Below are positions 42,868-52,420 of a stretch of DNA of 64,000 nucleotides, piece by piece. The DNA is from JACVRW01 sp963813495. GTDB taxonomy: Bacteria; Actinomycetota; Thermoleophilia; Solirubrobacterales; Thermoleophilaceae. The notes beneath the pieces were generated by a model. The model worked only from the letters and a program-made list of their open reading frames with translations, did not search any database and had not been told where the DNA came from. Made by a program: the position numbers and the translations under genes. The stretch lies in the NCBI GenBank assembly GCA_963813495.1, contig CAWEZC010000010.1:310001-374000 (forward strand). Reading direction: 5' to 3'. How positions within the stretch are numbered: the first letter of the stretch is position 1; every line of letters starts with the position of its first letter.

Positions 42868-44164
42868 AGGGCCACGCCCAACGCGCACGATCACGACGGA
42901 CGTCCTCGCCCGCGTCGAGGGGGAGGGCGCGATGCACGTGCGGATCCGTGACTCGAAGGTCGAGCGCGTCGAGTTGCGTATCTACGAGCCTCCGCGCTTC
43001 TTCGAGGCGTTCCTACGCGGCCGGCGCTACACCGAGCTGCCGGACATCACCGCGCGCATCTGCGGCATCTGCCCGGTCGCCTATCAGATGAGCGCCTGCG
43101 CGGCTGTCGAGGACGCGTGCGGCGTGAGCGTGGACGAGCCCATTCGCCTGCTGCGCCGGCTGATCTACTGCGGCGAGTGGCTCGAGAGCCACGCTCTGCA
43201 CGTGTTCATGCTCCACGCCGCGGACTTCCTCGGCTACGAGAGCGCGATCGCGATGGCGCGGGACCATCGCGAGCTGGTGGAGAGTGGGCTGCGCATCAAG
43301 AAGGCCGGCAACGAGCTGATCCGGGTAATCGGCGGCCGCGAGGTCCACCCGATCAACGTGCGCGTGGGCGGCTTCTGGCGGGCGCCCGCGAGGCGCGACC
43401 TGCGTGCGCTGGCCGAACGGCTGAAGGTGGCGCGCGAGCTCGCGCGCGAGACGGTGGGCTGGGCGGGGACGCTCGACTTCCCCGAGCTCGAGCGGCATTA
43501 CGAGTTCGTCGCTCTCCGGCACCCGGACGACTATCCGCTCGAGCGCGGACGGCTTGCCTCGAGCCGTGGCCTCGACATAGGCCCCGCCGAGTACGACGAG
43601 CACTTCCTCGAGGAGCAGGTACCTCACTCGAACGCCCTCCACTCCCGCCTGCGCGAGCGCGGCTCCTACCTCGTCGGGCCCTTGGCACGCTACGCCCTGA
43701 ACGGGGAGCGCCTCTCACCGCTCGCGCGCGAGGCGGCGGCGGAGGCGGGGCTGGAGCCCGTGTGCCGCAATCCGTTTCGCAGCATCCTCGTTCGCAGCGT
43801 CGAGATCCTCCACGCGCTCGATGAAGCGCTCCGCTTGATCGACGGCTACGAGGAGCCCGAGCGCCCGGCGGTCGATGTGCCGGCGCGCGCAGGCATCGGT
43901 TACGGGTGGACGGAGGCCCCGCGCGGCATGCTCTGGCACAGCTACCGCATCGACGAGGAAGGCACGATCTTGGAGGCGCGGATCGTGCCCCCCACCTCAC
44001 AGAACCAGAGCACCATCGAGGAGGATCTGCATGCGCTCGTGGACCGGAACGTCGACCTTCCCGACGAGCCGCTGCGCCTGCGCTGCGAGCAGGCGATCCG
44101 CAACTTCGACCCGTGCATCTCGTGCGCGACGCACTTCCTCAGCCTCGAGGTCGACCGCGGGTGA
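42857..44164 (+). CDS. hyhL: group 3b [NiFe] hydrogenase large (alpha) subunit
   Basis: The 435-residue large subunit holds both nickel-ligand motifs: RICGICPV with Cys69 and Cys72, and DPCISCATHF with Cys420, Cys423 and His426. Nine residues remain after His426, which fits removal of a short C-terminal peptide by the maturation protease encoded next. Internal segments such as LARVEGEGAMHVRI, CGEWLESHALHVFML and GREVHPINVRVGGF match bidirectional NADP-linked (sulf)hydrogenases. The stop overlaps the protease start as GTGA. Confidence 0.96.
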   Translation: MSVEGPRPTRTITTDVLARVEGEGAMHVRIRDSKVERVELRIYEPPRFFEAFLRGRRYTELPDITARICGICPVAYQMSACAAVEDACGVSVDEPIRLLRRLIYCGEWLESHALHVFMLHAADFLGYESAIAMARDHRELVESGLRIKKAGNELIRVIGGREVHPINVRVGGFWRAPARRDLRALAERLKVARELARETVGWAGTLDFPELERHYEFVALRHPDDYPLERGRLASSRGLDIGPAEYDEHFLEEQVPHSNALHSRLRERGSYLVGPLARYALNGERLSPLAREAAAEAGLEPVCRNPFRSILVRSVEILHALDEALRLIDGYEEPERPAVDVPARAGIGYGWTEAPRGMLWHSYRIDEEGTILEARIVPPTSQNQSTIEEDLHALVDRNVDLPDEPLRLRCEQAIRNFDPCISCATHFLSLEVDRG

Positions 44165-44613
44165 CGCTCGTGATCGGCCTCGGGAACGAGTGGCGCCGCG
44201 ACGACGCCGCCGGCCTCGCCGTGGCCTGGCGCCTCCGAGGCCGGCTGCCGGCCTCGGTCGGCATTCTCGAGCTGGAGGGTGAGCCCGTCGCCCTGCTCGA
44301 GGCCTGGGAGGGCGTCTCTGAGGCGCTCGTGGTCGATGCGGTCAGCTCCGGCGCGGCGCCGGGGACGATCCACCGCCTCGACCCCGGACGCGAGCGGCTC
44401 CCGTCCGAGCTGTGTCACGGGTCGAGCCATTCGCTCGGTCTGGCCGAGGCGGTCGAGCTCGGCCGCGCGCTCGGGCGCCTGCCCGCGCGGCTCCTCGTCT
44501 TCGGGATCGAAGGCGAGTGCTTCGCCGCCGGGAGCGGTCTCAGCCCGAGGGTCGAGCGAGCCGTCGCCGAGCTCGTGGACGAGCTGAGCGCGCGCCCCGA
44601 GGGCGGGCTCTAA
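44161..44613 (+). CDS. hydrogenase maturation protease
   Basis: The 150-residue protein is a HycI/HyaD-type endopeptidase: VIGLGNEWRRDDAAGLAVAWRL (the first nickel-binding Asp in RRDDAAG), ALVVDAVSSGAAPGTIHRL (the second Asp), and a His in CHGSSHSLGLAEAVEL. It would cut the C-terminal peptide of the alpha subunit after nickel insertion. The GTG at 44161 overlaps the alpha stop, so translation is coupled and specificity for that subunit is likely. Confidence 0.92.
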   Translation: MTLVIGLGNEWRRDDAAGLAVAWRLRGRLPASVGILELEGEPVALLEAWEGVSEALVVDAVSSGAAPGTIHRLDPGRERLPSELCHGSSHSLGLAEAVELGRALGRLPARLLVFGIEGECFAAGSGLSPRVERAVAELVDELSARPEGGL

Positions 44614-44677
44614 GGCCAACTACCCACTCGGTCCGCGGGGAATCCCCGATGGAGCGTGACCCGTGCAGACATACGGT
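44614..44677 (+). promoter_or_regulatory. two motif copies and a -10 element upstream of gap
   Basis: GGCCAACTACCCAC at 44614-44627 is identical to the otsB site. GCGGGGAATCCCCG at 44635-44648 is nearly palindromic. A TACGGT -10 candidate at 44672-44677 would place them at about -57 to -70 and -36 to -49, the two spacings found elsewhere in the window. Confidence 0.45.
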
Positions 44678-44707
44678 TCGGCAACGTCACCCGACACTAG
44701 GAGAGTC

Positions 44708-45742
44708 ATGCCAGTCAAGGTCGCCATAAACGGCTTCGGCCGCATCGGTCGCGCATTCCTGCGCTCGGCCGTCGAGAGCGGCGCCGATATCGAGGTCGTG
44801 GCGGTAAACGACGTTGCAGACGCGACCACCCTGGCGGCGCTCCTGCGGCACGACTCGGTCTACGGCCGCTTCCCCGGCACGGTGACGGAGAGCGATGGGG
44901 CGATCAGTTTCGATGGGTCCAAGCTCCGGGTGCTCTCCGAGCCTGAGCCGGCCTCCCTCCCCTGGGGCGAGCTCGACGTGGACGTCGTCATCGAGAGCAC
45001 CGGCCGCTTTCGTACCCGGGCGGCGGCGGCACAGCACCTCGACGCCGGCGCGCGCAAGGTGATCATCTCCGCGCCGGCCAAGGGAAGCGAGCCGGCGGAC
45101 GCCACCGTGGTGCTCGGCGTGAACTTCGACGAGGTTTACGACCCCGAGGCGCACGACGTGATCACGAACGCGTCCTGCACCACCAACTGCCTGGCGCCCG
45201 TGGCAAAGGTGCTGCATGAGACGGTCGGGATCCGGCACGGCCTGATGACCACCGTGCACGCCTACACCTCCGACCAGAACCTGCTCGATGGGCCGCATTC
45301 GGACCTCCGCCGGGCGCGGGCCGGCGCGATCAACCTGGTCCCCACCTCCACTGGGGCGGCGAAGGCGCTCGGGATCGTGATCCCGGAGCTCGAGGGACGC
45401 CTCCACGGGTATGCAGTGCGGGTCCCGCTGCCCACAGGGTCGCTCGTGGACCTGACCGTGGAGACCGAGCGCGAGACGAGCGTCGACGAGGTCAACGCCG
45501 CCTTCCGTGAGCGCGCCGACACCGGCGCCTTGGCCGGGATCCTGGCCTACAGCGAGGAGCCGCTCGTGGCTACGGACATCGTCGGGTCGCCCTACTCCTC
45601 GATCTTCGACGCTCCCCTGACCAGTGTCATCGACGGCACGCAGGTCAAGGTGGTGTCCTGGTACGACAACGAGTGGGGCTACGCGACGCGGATGGTCGAG
45701 CTGGCCGAGCGGGTAGTGGTCCCGGTGCCCTCGTCGGCCTGA
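44708..45742 (+). CDS. gap: glyceraldehyde-3-phosphate dehydrogenase
   Basis: The 344-residue enzyme begins VKVAINGFGRIGRAFLRSA and has the catalytic Cys in NASCTTNCLAPVAKVL, the VHAYTSDQNLLDGPHSDLRRARAGA loop, VPTSTGAAKALG, and the C-terminal SWYDNEWGYATRMVEL. It catalyses phosphorylating oxidation of glyceraldehyde 3-phosphate with NAD(P). AGGAGAG precedes the ATG. Its stop is three bases from the convergent ppdK stop. It is apart from other glycolytic genes and carries the putative stress motif upstream. Confidence 0.97.
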   Translation: MPVKVAINGFGRIGRAFLRSAVESGADIEVVAVNDVADATTLAALLRHDSVYGRFPGTVTESDGAISFDGSKLRVLSEPEPASLPWGELDVDVVIESTGRFRTRAAAAQHLDAGARKVIISAPAKGSEPADATVVLGVNFDEVYDPEAHDVITNASCTTNCLAPVAKVLHETVGIRHGLMTTVHAYTSDQNLLDGPHSDLRRARAGAINLVPTSTGAAKALGIVIPELEGRLHGYAVRVPLPTGSLVDLTVETERETSVDEVNAAFRERADTGALAGILAYSEEPLVATDIVGSPYSSIFDAPLTSVIDGTQVKVVSWYDNEWGYATRMVELAERVVVPVPSSA

Positions 45743-45745
45743 CGG

Positions 45746-48377
45746 TTAGCTTGCGGATGCGGCCTGCGCCGCCGCCACCCGCGCGATCGGCACGCGGAAG
45801 GGCGAGCAGCTGACGTAGTCGAGCCCGGCCGCGTGGCAGAACCGGATGGAGTCCGGGTCGCCGCCATGCTCGCCGCAGATGCCGACCTCGAGCCCGGGGC
45901 GCGCGGCGCGGCCGCGCTCGACCGCCATCCGCACGAGCTCGCCGACGCCCTTCTCGTCGATCCGCGCGAACGGCGAGCGCTCGAGGATCCCGCTGTCGGC
46001 GTAGTGGGGGACGACACGGGCCTCGATGTCGTCGCGCGAGAAGCCGAGGGCGGTCTGCGTCAGGTCGTTGGTGCCGAACGAGAAGAACTCGGCGTGGCGC
46101 GCGATCTCGCCGGCCACGAAGCACGCCCGCGGCAGCTCGATCATCGTGCCGAGGCCGAAGTCGCGGCCGGGCTCGAAGCCCTCCTCGGCGGCCACGCGGA
46201 TCACGAGGTCGCTGGCGAGCTCCAGCTCGCGGGCGTACGCCACGAGCGGGATCATGATCTCTACACGTGGGGCGCGGCCCGTGCGCTCGTCCAGGGCGCG
46301 GACGGCGCGGAAGATGGCGCGCGCCTGCATCTCGTAGATCTCGGGATGGATCAGCCCCAGCCGCACTCCGCGGGTGCCGAGCATCGGGTTGCCCTCCTCG
46401 AGCGCGCGCATGCGCTCTTGCTGGTGCTCGAGCTCCGCCAGCTCCGGCGCGCCCTGCAGGCGCGCCACGGTGATGTGCTCCACGAGCTCGAGGCGGTCGG
46501 GGAGGAACTCGTGCAGCGGCGGGTCCAGCAGCCGGATCGTGACAGGCCATCCCTCCATCGCGGCGAACAGCCCCTCGAAGTCCTCCTGCTGCAGGGGCAG
46601 CAGCTCGTCGAGCGCGGCGCGCCGCCCGGCCTCGTCCTCGGCCATGATCATCCGCTGCATCCGAGGCTGCCGGTCGGCGGCCATGAACATGTGCTCGGTC
46701 CGGCACAGGCCGATGCCCTCGGCGCCGAACTCGCGTGCGCGGCGCGCGTCCTCCGGTGAGTCGGCGTTGGCCCGCACGCCGAGCGTGCGCAGTTCGTCGC
46801 ACCATCCCAGCACGGTCTCGAAGCTCGGGTCCACCTGCGGCGTCACGAGCGGCACGTCGTCGAGCGTGATCTGGCCGGCGGTTCCGTCGATCGCGATCAG
46901 GTCGCCCTCGCGCAGAACCCGCTCGCCGATCCGCACGTGGCCGTCGTGCAGGTCGATGTCCAGCTCGCCGGCGCCGGTCACCGCCGGGCGGCCCATGCCG
47001 CGAGCAACGAGCGCCGCGTGCGAGGCCTTGCCGCCCTCGGAGGTGAGAACGCCCTTGGCGGCGTGGAATCCGGCGACGTCGTCGGCCTCGGTGAACGGCC
47101 GCACCAGGATCACGTCGCGTCCGTCCTCGGCGGCGGCCACGGCGTCCGGCGCCGTGAACACGATCGCGCCCTTGGCCGCGCCCGGCGACGCTGCCACGCC
47201 GCGGGCGACGACCTCGTACGGCGCGCCGGGCGCGAAGGTCGGATGCAGGAGCGCCTTCAGCGAGCCGGCGTCGATCGTGGCGATCGCCTCTGCCGGGGTC
47301 AGCAGACCCTCATCCACGGCGTCCACGGCGAAGCGCACCGCGGCCTGGGCGGGTCGCTTGGCGCTGCGCGTCTGGAGCATGTAGAGGCGCCCGTCCTCGA
47401 CGGTGAACTCCGTGTCCTGGATGTCCTTGTAGTGACGCTCGAGCGTGCGCAGGATCTCCCACAGCCGATCGTGCACCTCCGGCATCCAGCTCGCCAGCTC
47501 GGACAGGTCGCGCGGGGTGCGCATGCCTGACACGACGTCCTCGCCCTGCGCGTCGACCAGGAAGTCGCCGCTGGGCTCGGGCGCGCCGGTTACCTCGTCG
47601 CGCGAGAAGGCCACGCCGGACCCCGACGTCGGCCCCCTGTTGCCGTAGACCATCTGCTGGACGTTGACCGCGGTGCCCCAGTCGTCTGGGATCCCGTTGA
47701 TGCGGCGGTAGGCGACCGCGCGCTCGCCCATCCAGGAGTCGAACACCGCCTCGATCGACTGCTGGAGCTGGTCGCGTGGATCGGTGGGGAAGTCGTAGAG
47801 CGCCTGGAAACGGCGCAGTGAGCTCGCGCAGAGCGTCGGCGTCCAGCTCGGTGTCGAGCCTCACGCCGCGCTCGCGCTTGATGCGGGCGATCTCATCCTC
47901 GAAGCGCGCGCCCTCGAGCCCGCGCACGACGTCGCCGAACATCTGCACCAGGCGGCGGTAGGAGTCCCAGGCGAAGCGCGGGTTGCCGGTGCGCTCGGCG
48001 AGCCCCTCGACGGAGGCGTTGTCCAGGCCGAGGTTCAAGACGGTGTCCATCATCCCCGGCATGGAGTCGCGGGCGCCGCTGCGCACGGAGACGAGCAACG
48101 GGTCCTGCGGGTCGCCGAGCCGCTTGCCGGCGGCCGCTTCCAGGCGCGCCAGCGCCTCGTCGACCGCCTCGGAGAGCCCCTCGGGCGGCGTGCGATCGGC
48201 GCGCATGTACTCCACGCATGCCTCGGTGGTGATGGTGAAGCCGGCGGGCACCAGGTCGGCACCCAGCAGGCGCGTCATCTCGGCTACGCCCGCGCCCTTG
48301 CCGCCCAACAGCTCGCGCATCTCGCGCGACCCCTCGGCGAAGTCGTAAACCCACTTCGTCAACACCTGTGTTTGCAT
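45746..48377 (-). CDS. ppdK: pyruvate phosphate dikinase, split by a 1-base frameshift
   Basis: About 876 residues. The ATG at 48377 starts the nucleotide-binding part (VYDFAEG, LLGGKGAGVAEM, VSVRSGARDSMPGMMDTVLNLG). The frame breaks near 47811-47815, where GCGCCGTTT replaces an expected GCGCGTTT; removing one C restores RFQALYDFPTDPRDQLQQSI and then VFDSWMGERA. The rest contains the phospho-His loop GGKASHAALVARGMGRPAV, GIGLCRTEHMF, GTRGVRLG and the catalytic Cys in ICGEHGGDP. PPDK converts pyruvate, ATP and phosphate to PEP, AMP and PPi, reversibly. It ends the por operon and shares TGATG with the upstream gene. Confidence 0.92.
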
Positions 48378-50023
48378 CAGATCTCCTCCGGTTCCATCCT
48401 GATCGCGCCGCTGGGGCACTCGGATACGCACATTCCGCACCCCTTGCAGTAGTCCAGGTCGATCGCGTAGCCGTTCACGTTGGCGGCCACGGCCTCGGAG
48501 AGCTTCAGCACGGCATTGTCTGGACAGACGCCGTAGCAGTTGTCGCACGAGAAGCAGTTGCCGCACGAGAGGCAGCGGCGCGCCTCGAAGAGGGCGTTCG
48601 ACTCGTCCAGGCCCTGGACCACCTCGTCGAAGGTGCCCTGGCGGCGTATCGGGTCGAGCTGCGGCTGCACCGTCCGCGGGGCGTCGGCGTAATACCAGGT
48701 GTTGAGCATGTCGAAGGTGATGAGCTCGTGCTTGGGCGGCGGCTCGTAGTGCTGCCCGCGCAGCCAGCCGTCGACGTAGCGGGCGGCCTTCTTGCCGTGG
48801 CCGATGCCGACCGTGACGGTGCGCTCGTCGGGCACCATGTCGCCGCCGGCGAAGATCCCGCGGTGGCCGGTCATCATGTTCGGCGCCACCTGGACCACGC
48901 CGTCCTCGACCTCGATGCCCGCCACGCCCTCGAGCAGCGACAGGTCGGTGTCCTGGCCGAGCGCGAGCACCACGGAGTCCGCCTCCAGCTCCTCGAGCTC
49001 GCCGGTGGGCTGGGGGAAACCCGTCTCGTCGAGCTCCATCTTCTCGATCAGGAGCTTGCCCTCGTCGGCCTGCTTGATGGTGGAGAGCCAGCGCATCATC
49101 ACGCCCTCCTCCTCGGCCTCCTCGACCTCGAAGTCGTGGGCGGGCATGCGCTCGCGCGTGCGCCGGTAGACGACGACCGCCTCCTCGGCGCCGAGCCGCT
49201 TGGCGGTGCGGGCGACGTCCATCGCCGTGTTGCCGCCGCCGTAGACGACCACGCGGCGTCCCAGCATCGGTTTCTCCTCGCCCTCCATGCTGCGCAGCAC
49301 CGAGAGAGCGTCCAGGATGTGTGCGGACTCGCCGGCGGGGATGTAGGCGCGCTTTGAGATGTGGGCGCCGACCGCCAGGAAGGCGGCGTCGAAGCCGCCC
49401 TCCAGCATGGACTCCTCGATGTTGGTGACCTTCGCGTTCAGCTCGAGCTTGACGCCCATGTCGAGGATGCGATGCACCTCGGCGTCGAGCACGTCGCGTG
49501 GCAACCGGTACTTGGGGATGCCGAAACGCATCATGCCCCCGGCGAGGGGCCCGGCCTCGTGGATGGTCACATCGTGCCCGAGCCGGGTGAGGTGGTAGGC
49601 GGCGGAGAGCCCGGACGGGCCGGCGCCCACCACGAGCACGCGCTTGCCGGACGGCGGCGCCGCTACCTCGACCGTCCAACCCTGTTCGATCGCCTGGTCG
49701 CCGAGGAAGCGCTCGACTGAGTTGATGCCCACCGTCTCGTCGAGCTGGCCGCGGTTGCAGGAGGTCTCGCAGGGGTGGTAGCAGACGCGCCCCATGATCG
49801 CCGGGAACGGGTTGTCCTCCATGATCTGGCGCCAGGCGTGCTCGTAGCCCTCGCCGCCCTCCTCGGCGTTGTAGAGCCACTGCTGGATGTTCTCGCCGGC
49901 CGGACAGGCGTGGTTGCAGGGCGGCAGCCGGTCGACGTAGACGGCGCGCTCGGTGCGCCAGCTGCCGGTCTTGTTCGCCAGGCTCGAGCCGACGTCGAGA
50001 GTGATCGCGAAGGGCTTGTCCAT
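48377..50023 (-). CDS. GltD-like FAD/NAD(P) oxidoreductase fused to a PorD-like 2[4Fe-4S] domain
   Basis: The 548-residue protein has an N-terminal Fe-S region (CNHACPAGENIQQWL, GRVCYHPCETSCNRGQLDE), an FAD loop (VLVVGAGPSGLSAAYHL), an NAD(P) loop (VVVYGGGNTAMDVARTA), FAGGDMVPDERTVTVGIGHGKKAA, and a C-terminal pair of clusters (CLSCGNCFSCDNCYGVCP, CKGCGMCVSECPSGAI). It could connect NAD(P)H with ferredoxin and serve as the delta-like subunit of the adjacent pyruvate:ferredoxin oxidoreductase. The ATG at 50023 shares a base with the porB TGA. A longer frame upstream only arises from the porB frameshift. Confidence 0.9.
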   Translation of the reverse strand: MDKPFAITLDVGSSLANKTGSWRTERAVYVDRLPPCNHACPAGENIQQWLYNAEEGGEGYEHAWRQIMEDNPFPAIMGRVCYHPCETSCNRGQLDETVGINSVERFLGDQAIEQGWTVEVAAPPSGKRVLVVGAGPSGLSAAYHLTRLGHDVTIHEAGPLAGGMMRFGIPKYRLPRDVLDAEVHRILDMGVKLELNAKVTNIEESMLEGGFDAAFLAVGAHISKRAYIPAGESAHILDALSVLRSMEGEEKPMLGRRVVVYGGGNTAMDVARTAKRLGAEEAVVVYRRTRERMPAHDFEVEEAEEEGVMMRWLSTIKQADEGKLLIEKMELDETGFPQPTGELEELEADSVVLALGQDTDLSLLEGVAGIEVEDGVVQVAPNMMTGHRGIFAGGDMVPDERTVTVGIGHGKKAARYVDGWLRGQHYEPPPKHELITFDMLNTWYYADAPRTVQPQLDPIRRQGTFDEVVQGLDESNALFEARRCLSCGNCFSCDNCYGVCPDNAVLKLSEAVAANVNGYAIDLDYCKGCGMCVSECPSGAIRMEPEEI

Positions 50024-51154
50024 CAGCGCGGCCCCCCGTGCGTCTCGGTGAGCAGGCGCATCAGGTTGCTGTCGTCCTGAAGCTGGCCCGTCGGCTCCGG
50101 CCGCTCGGGGCCCAGTCCCGCCGCGTCGTCCGCGTCGCCGGGCAGGTCCGCTCCCTCGCTCTCGTCGGCGAGCAGGCCGAAGCGTGCGATGTTGCGGTCG
50201 GCGATCGCCTGCAGGCGCTCGATCACGTCGGGATGGCCCTTGGGCCCGAACAGGTGCGCGTAGCGGCGCTGGAGCTTGAGGTAGTCCTCGACCGGCACCT
50301 GGCGGCGGATCTTGGAGACGCCGACGACCTCCCCGTGCTCGGCCTCGAACACGGGGAAGAGCCCGGTCTCCTTGACCAGCCGCGCGATCCGGATCGTGTC
50401 GCGCGAGGCGGAGCCCCAGCCCAGCGGGCAGGGCACGAAGACATGCAGGTAGCGAGCGCCGCGGAACTGCATCGCGCGCTCGACCTTGTACTCGAGGTCG
50501 CGCAGCTCGGCGACCGTCGCGGTGGCCACGTAGGGGATCTCGTGGGCCATCGCGATCAGCGGAACGTTCTTGCCCTGGCCGAACACGTTGCCCGGCTCGG
50601 GCCCGACGGGCTTGGTGGTCGCCGTGCGCGCGCCCGGCGGCGTGGCGCCCGAGCGCTGCACGCCGGTGTTCATGTAGGCCTCGTTGTCGTAGCAGATGTA
50701 GAGCACGTCGTCGCCACGCTCGAACATCCCGGACAGGCAGGCGAAGCCGATGTCGACCGTCCCGCCGTCGCCGCCCTGGCCGACCACGCGGATGTCGGTG
50801 CGGCCCTTGACCTTGAGTGCGGCTGCGATCCCGGTGGCCACCGCCGGCGCGTTGCCGAACAGCGAGTGGATCCAGGGCAGCTGCCAGGACGACTCGGGGT
50901 AGGGCGTGGAGAACACCTCGAGGCAGCCGGTCGCGTTGGCGGCGATCAGCTGGCCGTCGGTGGCGCGCATGGCGGCGTCGAGCGCGTAGCGCGCCCCGAG
51001 CGCCTCGCCGCAGCCCTGGCAGGCGCGGTGGCCGGAGGTGAGAGAGTTGGAGCGCTCCGTGCGCGCCTGGACGGATCGCTCTTCCGGCGGGCAGCAGGCG
51101 GTTGCCCGCCACGAAGCTGCCTGCTTGGTAGAACTTGATCTCCTGGTAGGGCAC
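50023..51154 (-). CDS. porB: 2-oxoacid:ferredoxin oxidoreductase beta subunit (PorB), 1-base frameshift
   Basis: The GTG at 51154 follows an excellent AGGAGG and starts PYQEIKFYQAGSFVAGNRLLP. The frame then breaks near 51084, where GCC GGA AGA is read instead of an expected GCC GAA GAG, so one extra G seems present. The other frame gives SLTSGHRACQGCGEALGARYALDAA, with the CxGCGE cluster ligands. It continues through the thiamine diphosphate motif (GQGGDGGTVDIGFACLSGMFERG, YDNEAYMNTGVQRSGATP) to CPLGWG. The subunit binds TPP and [4Fe-4S]. About 376 residues if corrected. It lies 12 bases after porA. Confidence 0.92.
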
Positions 51155-51166
51155 GATCGTTTCCTC

Positions 51167-52420
51167 CTAATGGGGGCGCGCGGCGACGATCCCGATGTCG
51201 CGCAGCATGTTTTCCGCGTGCGGGCCCGACAGGCGCTTCTCCTGCTGGCGCAGCAACTCGCGCTCGACGATCTCCAGGTTCAGGTCGAGGAAGGTCTGGC
51301 GCTCGAGCCGGTCCTCGAGGGCATCGGCCAGCAGCCTGTGCAGCGACTTCTTGGTGATCGGCCGGCCGCCCAGTCCGGCGACCACGTCGTACACCGTCGT
51401 GGGTAGCCCCGACACGGCGAGGCGCACGTTCTGGCCGACGATCCCGCCGACTCCCACGGCGAACGCCTTCTCCAGCACCACCACGCGCCGCGCGTGGCCG
51501 AGCGCCTCGCGCACCTCGTCGAGCGGATACGGCCGGAAGCACGTGATCCCCACGACGCCGATCTTCACGCCCTGGTCGCGCAGCTCGTCGACCACGTCCT
51601 CGATCGTCCCGAGCACCGAGCCGAGCGCGACGATCACGGTCTCGGCGTCGTCGGTGCGGTAGCTCCTGAGCAGCCCGCCCGAGTCGCGCCCGAACGCCTC
51701 CTTGAAGTCGGCGGCGATCTCAGGGACGAGGTCGAGCGCCAGCATCTGCTTGGCGTGCATCAGGTAGCGGACCTCGAAGAACGCCTCCGGGCCCACCATT
51801 GCGCCGATCGTGACCGGCTCGCCCGGGTCGAGCACCTGGCGCGGCTCGAAGGGGGGCAGGAAGGCGTCGACCTGCTCCTGGGTCGGGATGTCCACGCGCT
51901 CGTGTGCGTGCGTGAGGATGAAGCCGTCCATGCAGACCATGACCGGCAGCGAGAGCTCCTCGGCGAGCCGGTAGGCCTGGATGTGGAGATCGAGCGCCTC
52001 CTGGTTGGTCTCGGCGTAGAGCTGGATCCAACCGGAGTCGCGCTGCGACATCGAGTCACTGTGGTCGTTCCAGATGTTGATCGGCGCGCCGATGGCGCGG
52101 TTGGCCAATGTCATCACGATCGGCAGCCCGAGCCCGGACGCGTTGTAGAGCGCCTCGCACATGTAGAGCAGGCCCTGGCTGGCGGTGGCGGTGTAGGCGC
52201 GCGCGCCGGCGGCGGACGCCCCGATCGCCACCGACATCGCCGCGAACTCCGACTCGACGCTCACGTACTCGCAGGGCGCGAGCTCGCCGGTGCGCACCTT
52301 GTCGGAGAGCGCCTCGACGATGTGGGTCTGGGGCGAGATCGGGTAGGCGCAGACCACCTCCGGCCGGCACAGCGCCACCGCGTCCGCGACCGCGTGCGAC
52401 CCCTCTTTCTGCTCAAGCAT
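51167..52420 (-). CDS. porA: 2-oxoacid:ferredoxin oxidoreductase alpha subunit (PorA)
   Basis: The 417-residue protein has the PorA signatures: EGSHAVADAVALCRPEVVCAYPISPQTHIVEAL, VSVESEFAAMSVAIGASAAGARAYTATASQGL, LPIVMTLANRAIGAPINIWNDHSDSMSQRDSGW (the pyruvate-type loop), and a domain II VIVALGSVLGTIEDVVDELR. With PorB and PorG it oxidises pyruvate to acetyl-CoA with reduced ferredoxin, or runs in reverse. The ATG at 52420 is used; it overlaps the porG end by 8 bases. Confidence 0.95.
   Translation of the reverse strand: MLEQKEGSHAVADAVALCRPEVVCAYPISPQTHIVEALSDKVRTGELAPCEYVSVESEFAAMSVAIGASAAGARAYTATASQGLLYMCEALYNASGLGLPIVMTLANRAIGAPINIWNDHSDSMSQRDSGWIQLYAETNQEALDLHIQAYRLAEELSLPVMVCMDGFILTHAHERVDIPTQEQVDAFLPPFEPRQVLDPGEPVTIGAMVGPEAFFEVRYLMHAKQMLALDLVPEIAADFKEAFGRDSGGLLRSYRTDDAETVIVALGSVLGTIEDVVDELRDQGVKIGVVGITCFRPYPLDEVREALGHARRVVVLEKAFAVGVGGIVGQNVRLAVSGLPTTVYDVVAGLGGRPITKKSLHRLLADALEDRLERQTFLDLNLEIVERELLRQQEKRLSGPHAENMLRDIGIVAARPH

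Noticed and set aside
43906..44160. Upstream extension of the hydrogenase maturation protease
   Set aside because: The added residues are the out-of-frame end of the alpha subunit; the family starts at the GTG at 44161.
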